This document shows positions 5,178 through 8,969 of a DNA stretch of 8,969 nt, one piece after another. A program made the position numbers and the translations under genes. Positions within the stretch are counted from its first letter, which is position 1; each line of letters opens with the position of its first letter. Source of the DNA: Fimenecus stercoravium (GTDB lineage: Bacteria > Bacillota > Clostridia > Oscillospirales > Acutalibacteraceae); the NCBI GenBank assembly GCA_018711545.1, contig DVIC01000096.1, positions 1 to 8,969 on the forward strand. The letters run 5' to 3'. The notes below the pieces were generated by a model. It was given only the letters and a program-made list of their open reading frames with translations. It ran no database searches and was not told where the DNA came from.

Positions 5178-6554
5178 ATGGCATCAACTGCAAAAACCGT
5201 ATATGTATGCTCGGCCTGCGGGTATGAGTCTTCCAAATGGTACGGGCAGTGTCCCGGATGCCGTGCATGGAACACGCTCGAGGAAGAGCTGCGCGCGCTG
5301 GTCACGCCGACAGCCAAACGACGCGCTGCAGCCGGGAACATGAACCGCAGCACAGTACAAAAGCTCTCAGAGATCACAGCGGATACGGAGCACCGTTTTG
5401 ACACAGGGCTTCGGGAACTTAACCGTGTGCTTGGCGGCGGACTTGTAAAAGGCTCTTTGGTTCTGCTGAGCGGTGACCCGGGCATCGGCAAATCCACGCT
5501 GCTTTTGCAGATCTGTGAGCATTTGGGAAAGGGAATGCGCGTGCTGTATGTGTCGGGCGAGGAATCGGCGCACCAGCTGAAACTACGTGCGGCAAGGCTC
5601 GGCGTTTCCACGGACAACCTCTCACTGCTCTGTGAGACGGACGCGCAGTATATCTGTGAAGTCCTCGCTTCCGAAAAACCGGACATCGTCATGGTGGACT
5701 CTATTCAAACGATGAATATCCCGGAGCTGAATTCTTCATTCGGCAGTGTAACGCAGGTGCGCGAAACGACCAATCTTTTTATGCGCACGGCAAAAACGCT
5801 CAATATCCCGATCGTTATTGTCGGACATGTCAATAAGGACGGCAATATCGCAGGGCCTAAGGTGCTGGAGCATATCGTTGACGCAGTTCTGTATTTTGAA
5901 GGGGATCGCAACCTGTCTTACCGCATTTTGCGTGCTGTAAAGAACCGCTATGGTTCAACCAATGAGATCGGCGTATTTGAAATGCAGGATAAGGGGCTTG
6001 TAGAAGTCGAAAACCCGTCGATGATGCTGCTGTCGGGCCGTCCGAAAAATGTGTCGGGCTCGTGCGTGGCGTGTATCATGGAAGGCTCGCGGCCCATCAT
6101 GGCAGAGGTGCAAAGCCTTGTGACGCCGACCGGCTTCGGTACGCCGCGACGCATGGCGACAGGCGTGGATTACGGTCGCGTTGCGATGCTGCTCGCAGTG
6201 CTCGAAAAGCGCGCCGGATATTTTGTGGGCAATATGGACTGCTATGTGAACGTCGTCGGCGGTTTGAAGATCGACGAACCCGCCTGTGACCTTTCTGTGG
6301 CGCTTGCCGTGGTTTCGGGATTAAAGGATGTTCCTGTACCGGAGGACGTGCTTGCGTTCGGCGAGATCGGTTTGGGCGGCGAGATCCGTGCGGTTACTGC
6401 CTGTGAACAGCGTATTCGTGAAGCGGAAAAACTGGGGTTCCATAAGTGCGTCGTACCTAAATATAATCTCGTTAAGATCAAAAAATCTCTGCGGGCGAAC
6501 ATTGAGGTCATCGGCGTAAGCAATATTCGTCAAGCCTTTGAAGCAATCATTTAA
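5178..6554 (+). CDS. radA: DNA repair/recombination ATPase RadA (Sms)
   Basis: RadA is a hexameric, DnaB-like branch-migration motor that extends recombination intermediates in repair and transformation. The 458-residue length is normal. In order: a zinc finger with C11-x2-C14 and C25-x2-C28; a RecA-like core with Walker A GDPGIGKST (99-107) and Walker B ending at D174 (VMVDS); the RadA signature at 255-259, reading KNRYG instead of the common KNRFG; and a Lon-protease-like C-terminal domain (about 325-445; VNVVGGLKIDEPACDLSVAL, FGEIGLGGEIR). The start at 5178 has AGAGGAA (5166-5172) at 5 nt and begins shortly before the zinc finger, as usual. It lies 13 bp after cwlD and 26 bp before the next gene, so it is probably transcribed with both. 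Confidence 0.97.
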   Translation: MASTAKTVYVCSACGYESSKWYGQCPGCRAWNTLEEELRALVTPTAKRRAAAGNMNRSTVQKLSEITADTEHRFDTGLRELNRVLGGGLVKGSLVLLSGDPGIGKSTLLLQICEHLGKGMRVLYVSGEESAHQLKLRAARLGVSTDNLSLLCETDAQYICEVLASEKPDIVMVDSIQTMNIPELNSSFGSVTQVRETTNLFMRTAKTLNIPIVIVGHVNKDGNIAGPKVLEHIVDAVLYFEGDRNLSYRILRAVKNRYGSTNEIGVFEMQDKGLVEVENPSMMLLSGRPKNVSGSCVACIMEGSRPIMAEVQSLVTPTGFGTPRRMATGVDYGRVAMLLAVLEKRAGYFVGNMDCYVNVVGGLKIDEPACDLSVALAVVSGLKDVPVPEDVLAFGEIGLGGEIRAVTACEQRIREAEKLGFHKCVVPKYNLVKIKKSLRANIEVIGVSNIRQAFEAII

Positions 6555-6580
6555 GCGGACAAGCTACCGGGAGGAAGTCT

Positions 6581-6832
6581 ATGCGCAAAACAAAATGGAG
6601 CAATTTCACAGGCGCGGTGCTTGGCAGTACGACTTTGCTTGTTACGGCCGCCGCAGCGCGCCACATGCAGAAAAAATACGGCGAAAAGTACACTGCTTTT
6701 CGCGCAGACCTGTCGCATATGGCGGAATATGCCTTTGAAAGGCTTGTTCTGAACAACCCGAAAGTTGTCGAATTTCTCTCTCCGTATTTTGCGGAGGAGA
6801 GCGATCATAAAAGTATGGAGGAAACAACATGA
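6581..6832 (+). CDS. Unrecognised 83-residue protein, possibly membrane-associated
   Basis: I do not recognise this family. The ORF is supported by a good ribosome binding site (GGGAGGAA, 6569-6576) at 4 nt, by its place in a tightly packed gene run, and by an ATGA overlap with nanA that implies translational coupling. A short basic N-terminus (MRKTKW) is followed by a weakly hydrophobic, Ala/Thr-rich stretch (about 9-26, FTGAVLGSTTLLVTAAAA) that could be one short membrane helix or an amphipathic anchor. Then comes a basic turn (RHMQKKYGEKY), a probably helical middle (about 38-58), the segment NNPKVVEFLSPYFAEES and an acidic end. There are no cysteines and no catalytic motif. It might be a small membrane partner of a neighbouring enzyme, but that is only a guess from position. 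Confidence 0.75.
   Translation: MRKTKWSNFTGAVLGSTTLLVTAAAARHMQKKYGEKYTAFRADLSHMAEYAFERLVLNNPKVVEFLSPYFAEESDHKSMEETT
6744..6756. repeat. Intragenic palindrome upstream of nanA (possible operator)
   Basis: TTGTTC (6744-6749) and GAACAA (6751-6756) are perfect inverted arms around one central T. Two further pairs flank them, G6741-C6759 and G6742-C6758, with a single mismatch at 6743/6757. It lies 72 bp before the nanA ATG, inside the 83-residue gene. The shape suits a dimeric repressor site, but I see no promoter boxes beside it, and 6-bp palindromes occur by chance. Confidence 0.3.
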
Positions 6833-7710
6833 AAGATTTTAAAGGCGTTTACGCTGCATTGATGACGCCGTTTCACGAGGATGGCAGCTTGGATAAGGAA
6901 GGTCTTGTGCGCCTTGCCGAGCACTGCATCGGCTCAGGGCTGACGGGACTTTATGTCGGCGGCAGCACGGGCGAAGGCTTTTTGCTGACGGAAGAGGAGC
7001 GCATGGAGGTGTTCCGCATTGTCGGCAAGGCGATGCAAGGCAAATGCAATCTGTTTGCCCACGTCGGCGCCATTTCCACAGACAGCGCCATTCGTATGGC
7101 AAAAGTAGCGGAGGACAGCGGCTTTGACGCTGTCAGCGCGGTTGCGCCGTTTTATTATTCCTTCCCGCTTGAGGCGATCCAGACGTATTACGGGGACATT
7201 ATGCATGCGACCTCGCTGCCCATGCTGATGTATAATTTCCCGAACGCGGGTGGCTTTAACGGGATGCTTGACGTGGTGAATTCCTTTATCCACGACGATA
7301 AGCTGCTTGGCATCAAGCACACCTCGCAAAACCTCTTCGAGTTGGAGCAGTTCAAACACCTGGAGCGCAATTTGTTCGTGTTCAACGGCTTTGACGAAAT
7401 GCTCGTCGCAGGGCTTTCCATGGGCGCAGACGGCGGCATCGGCAGCACCTATAACTTTATGCCCGGCATCATTCTCGATATTTACAACAATTTTGTCAAA
7501 GGCGACATTCAGGCGGCGCAGGCGGCGCAGGAAAAGGCCGACGAGATCATTACGGCGATCATCCCGTACGGCACGTTCCAAATGGAAAAAGAGATCCTCA
7601 ACGATCTCGGCATCCATGTCGGCGGCTGCAGAAAGCCGTTCCTGCCGCTGAGCGCGGAGGGCAAGAAAAAGGCAAAGGAAATTGCCGACAGACTCACAAG
7701 CGGGGTGTAA
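6829..7710 (+). CDS. nanA: N-acetylneuraminate lyase
   Basis: Cytoplasmic class I aldolase that cleaves N-acetylneuraminate (sialic acid) to N-acetylmannosamine and pyruvate, the first step of sialic-acid catabolism. The 293-residue TIM barrel belongs to the DHDPS/NAL family. Pyruvate-binding GGSTGEG is at 44-50, the catalytic tyrosine is Y135 in MYNFP, and the Schiff-base lysine is K163 in GIKHTS, close to E. coli Tyr137 and Lys165. FNGFDEML, ADGGIGSTYN and the late CRKPF motif favour sialate lyase over dihydrodipicolinate synthase. ATG 6829 overlaps the previous stop as ATGA and has GGAGG (6817-6821) at 7 nt. nanE follows 3 bp after the stop, which confirms the pathway. No promoter or clear regulator site of its own is visible, unusual for an inducible catabolic gene. 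Confidence 0.94.
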   Translation: MKDFKGVYAALMTPFHEDGSLDKEGLVRLAEHCIGSGLTGLYVGGSTGEGFLLTEEERMEVFRIVGKAMQGKCNLFAHVGAISTDSAIRMAKVAEDSGFDAVSAVAPFYYSFPLEAIQTYYGDIMHATSLPMLMYNFPNAGGFNGMLDVVNSFIHDDKLLGIKHTSQNLFELEQFKHLERNLFVFNGFDEMLVAGLSMGADGGIGSTYNFMPGIILDIYNNFVKGDIQAAQAAQEKADEIITAIIPYGTFQMEKEILNDLGIHVGGCRKPFLPLSAEGKKKAKEIADRLTSGV

Positions 7711-7713
7711 GTT

Positions 7714-8412
7714 TTGGCACACATCAAACAGGGCAGTCTGATCATCAGCTGCCAGGCTGTAAAAGGGGAGCCGCTTTACGGGTATAACATCATGCACCTG
7801 ATGGCGAAGGCCGCAAAAGAAGGCGGTGCAGACGGCATCCGCTGCAACTATGTTTCGGACATCAACAGCATCAAAGCGGAAGTCGATTTGCCGACGATCG
7901 GCATTATTAAAGCGGAATATCCCGACAGCGAGGTCTATATCACGCCGACGTTAAAGGAAGTTAAGGCGTTGCTTTCCGAAACGGATACGGAGGTCGTCGC
8001 GCTCGACGCAACGCGCCGCAGCAGGCCGAACGGGGAGAAGTTGGAGGATCTGGTGCGCTATATCCGTGCAAACAAGCCGCAGGTAGAGATCATGGCGGAT
8101 ATTGCGGACATGGAGGATGCAAAGTACGCGGATTCCCTCGGATTTGACTATATCGGCTGCACACTGCGCAGCTACACTGCTGCTACAAAGGGCATTTCTA
8201 TCCCGGATTACGACTTTATTGCACAGCTTGTGCAAACCGTTCATGCGCATGTCATTGCGGAGGGCGGCATTTGGGAAGTCGGGCAGCTTCAAAAGGTTTG
8301 GGAAGCAAAGCCCTATGCGGTTGTGATCGGTTCTGCAGTCACACGCCCGCGGGATATTACCGCGCGCTTCCGCCGCGTGACGAATGCTTGCCTTGCTGAC
8401 GAAGTCAAATAA
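7714..8412 (+). CDS. nanE: Putative N-acetylmannosamine-6-phosphate 2-epimerase
   Basis: NanE converts ManNAc-6-phosphate to GlcNAc-6-phosphate, feeding amino-sugar metabolism. The 232-residue TIM barrel starts at TTG 7714; this is preferred because the conserved N-terminal SCQAVKGEPL lies just after it, the next Met is residue 27, and GGGGTG (7702-7707) is suitably placed. Conserved points are R43 in GIRCN, catalytic K66 in GIIKAEYPDSEVYITPTLKEV, catalytic E183 in IAEGG, and the phosphate loop IGSAVTRP. Several motifs differ from typical NanE: KAEY for KRDY, ADIAD for ADIST-like, GCTLRSYT for GTTLSGYT, and EGGI for EGRI. The catalytic Lys/Glu pair remains, so activity is expected but specificity may differ. 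It begins 3 bp after nanA. The kinase that would supply its substrate is not in the window. Confidence 0.88.
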   Translation: MAHIKQGSLIISCQAVKGEPLYGYNIMHLMAKAAKEGGADGIRCNYVSDINSIKAEVDLPTIGIIKAEYPDSEVYITPTLKEVKALLSETDTEVVALDATRRSRPNGEKLEDLVRYIRANKPQVEIMADIADMEDAKYADSLGFDYIGCTLRSYTAATKGISIPDYDFIAQLVQTVHAHVIAEGGIWEVGQLQKVWEAKPYAVVIGSAVTRPRDITARFRRVTNACLADEVK

Positions 8413-8439
8413 GCAATACAGGAGCAGTACTCGTATTTT

Positions 8440-8969
8440 ATGATTCAAACCGTTTTGTTTGATTTAGACGGCACCTTGCTGCCAATGGACCAAAAGACTT
8501 TTGTATATGCGTATTTCAAGGGGTTAGGTGAAAAGCTGCTGCCCTATGAATTTGAACCGAAGGCACTGGAGGAGGGCTTGTGGAAAGCCGTAGGTGCTGA
8601 GATCAAAAATGATGGCAGCTGTACCAATGAAGCCGCCTTTTGGCGTGTTTTCACCGAAATTTTTGGCGAGCGAATCGTAAAGCTCAAGCCCGTTTTAGAA
8701 GATTACTACAAAAACGAGTTCCAAGACGTCGCAAAGGCGTGCGGCTTCTCTCCATATGCAAAAGAGATCATTGATCTTGTAAAGCAAAAGGGGATGACGG
8801 CTGTGCTTGCGACCAATCCCGTTTTCCCGCGTGTTGCAACGGAAAGCCGTATCCGCTGGGCAGGGCTTGATCCCAAGGATTTTGCATTGTACACCACCTA
8901 TGAAAACGCCTGCTTTTGCAAACCGAACCCGAAATACTACCTTGAAATCCTCGAAAAACTTGGTTGTCA
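8440..8969 (+). CDS. HAD-superfamily hydrolase, 3' truncated by window
   Basis: The frame is open from ATG 8440 to the window end, giving 176 complete codons. It is a haloacid-dehalogenase-type phosphatase: motif I is DLDGT (D8, D10) right after the start, a helical cap-like region covers about 15-105, motif II threonine is T125 in LATNP, and motif III lysine is K161 in CKPNP. Motif IV lies beyond the window. The start is fixed by motif I, but the nearest ribosome binding site (AGGAG, 8420-8424) is 15 nt away, longer than ideal, and no closer in-frame start exists. It begins 27 bp after nanE and may be co-transcribed. The substrate cannot be told from sequence; a sugar phosphate would fit the neighbours, but HAD enzymes are too variable to say. 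Confidence 0.88.
   Translation, partial: MIQTVLFDLDGTLLPMDQKTFVYAYFKGLGEKLLPYEFEPKALEEGLWKAVGAEIKNDGSCTNEAAFWRVFTEIFGERIVKLKPVLEDYYKNEFQDVAKACGFSPYAKEIIDLVKQKGMTAVLATNPVFPRVATESRIRWAGLDPKDFALYTTYENACFCKPNPKYYLEILEKLGC

Noticed and set aside
6934..7797. Antisense open frame of 287 codons opposite nanA/nanE
   Set aside because: Complementary to well-identified coding sequence, with His/Arg-rich translation typical of shadow frames.
7951..8448. Antisense open frame of 165 codons opposite nanE
   Set aside because: Lies almost wholly over nanE, shows no recognisable motif and has no supporting promoter.
1..8969. Mobile element, prophage, CRISPR array, toxin-antitoxin or defence system
   Set aside because: No transposase, integrase, regularly spaced repeats, att-like repeats or defence-domain motifs were seen; all genes are core or metabolic.
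1..8969. tRNA or rRNA genes
   Set aside because: I found no cloverleaf-like segment with a T-loop GGTTCGA-type motif in the short intergenic spaces, and no rRNA-like sequence.

Overview
The window looks like chromosomal core DNA from a low-to-mid GC Gram-positive of the class Clostridia, most likely a spore-forming gut relative of the Oscillospiraceae/Ruminococcaceae. This is inferred from gene content: a SpoIIIE/FtsK-type translocase, the cortex amidase CwlD, a Clostridia-type rpsB-tsf pair, strong AGGAGG-type ribosome binding sites and a sialic-acid degradation pair (nanA, nanE). No marker in the window fixes the genus. Every supported gene is on the + strand. I see no tRNA, rRNA, mobile element, CRISPR array or phage gene, and no gene-free stretch longer than 300 bases.

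Region 1 (1-2408) holds the C-terminal part of ftsK/spoIIIE, then a membrane-anchored ComEC-like metallo-beta-lactamase-fold hydrolase, then a 75-residue DUF3006-type protein. Spacing is short (31 bp and 1 bp) and there is no internal terminator, so these are probably one transcript. Region 2 (2409-4338) is the translation unit: a near-consensus extended -10 promoter, a structured leader of about 95 nt, rpsB, an intergenic hairpin, tsf and a strong intrinsic terminator. The usual followers pyrH and frr are not here.

Region 3 (4339-8969) begins with a promoter and then runs cwlD, radA, an unrecognised 83-residue protein, nanA, nanE and a HAD hydrolase cut off by the window end. Gaps are 0-27 bp, the 83-residue gene overlaps nanA by ATGA, and no terminator is visible between them. 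A cortex enzyme, a recombination ATPase and a sialic-acid pathway therefore seem to share a transcript. NanA would split N-acetylneuraminate to ManNAc and pyruvate, and NanE would epimerise ManNAc-6-P to GlcNAc-6-P. The ManNAc kinase needed between them is not in the window.

Most of the window is ordinary core genome. The points most worth checking are the MBL/DUF3006 pair, the rpsB leader RNA, the possible dual promoter of cwlD, the unknown 83-residue protein coupled to nanA, a palindrome inside that small gene, and altered motifs in NanE and the MBL protein. I did not find a clear new defence or mobile system.
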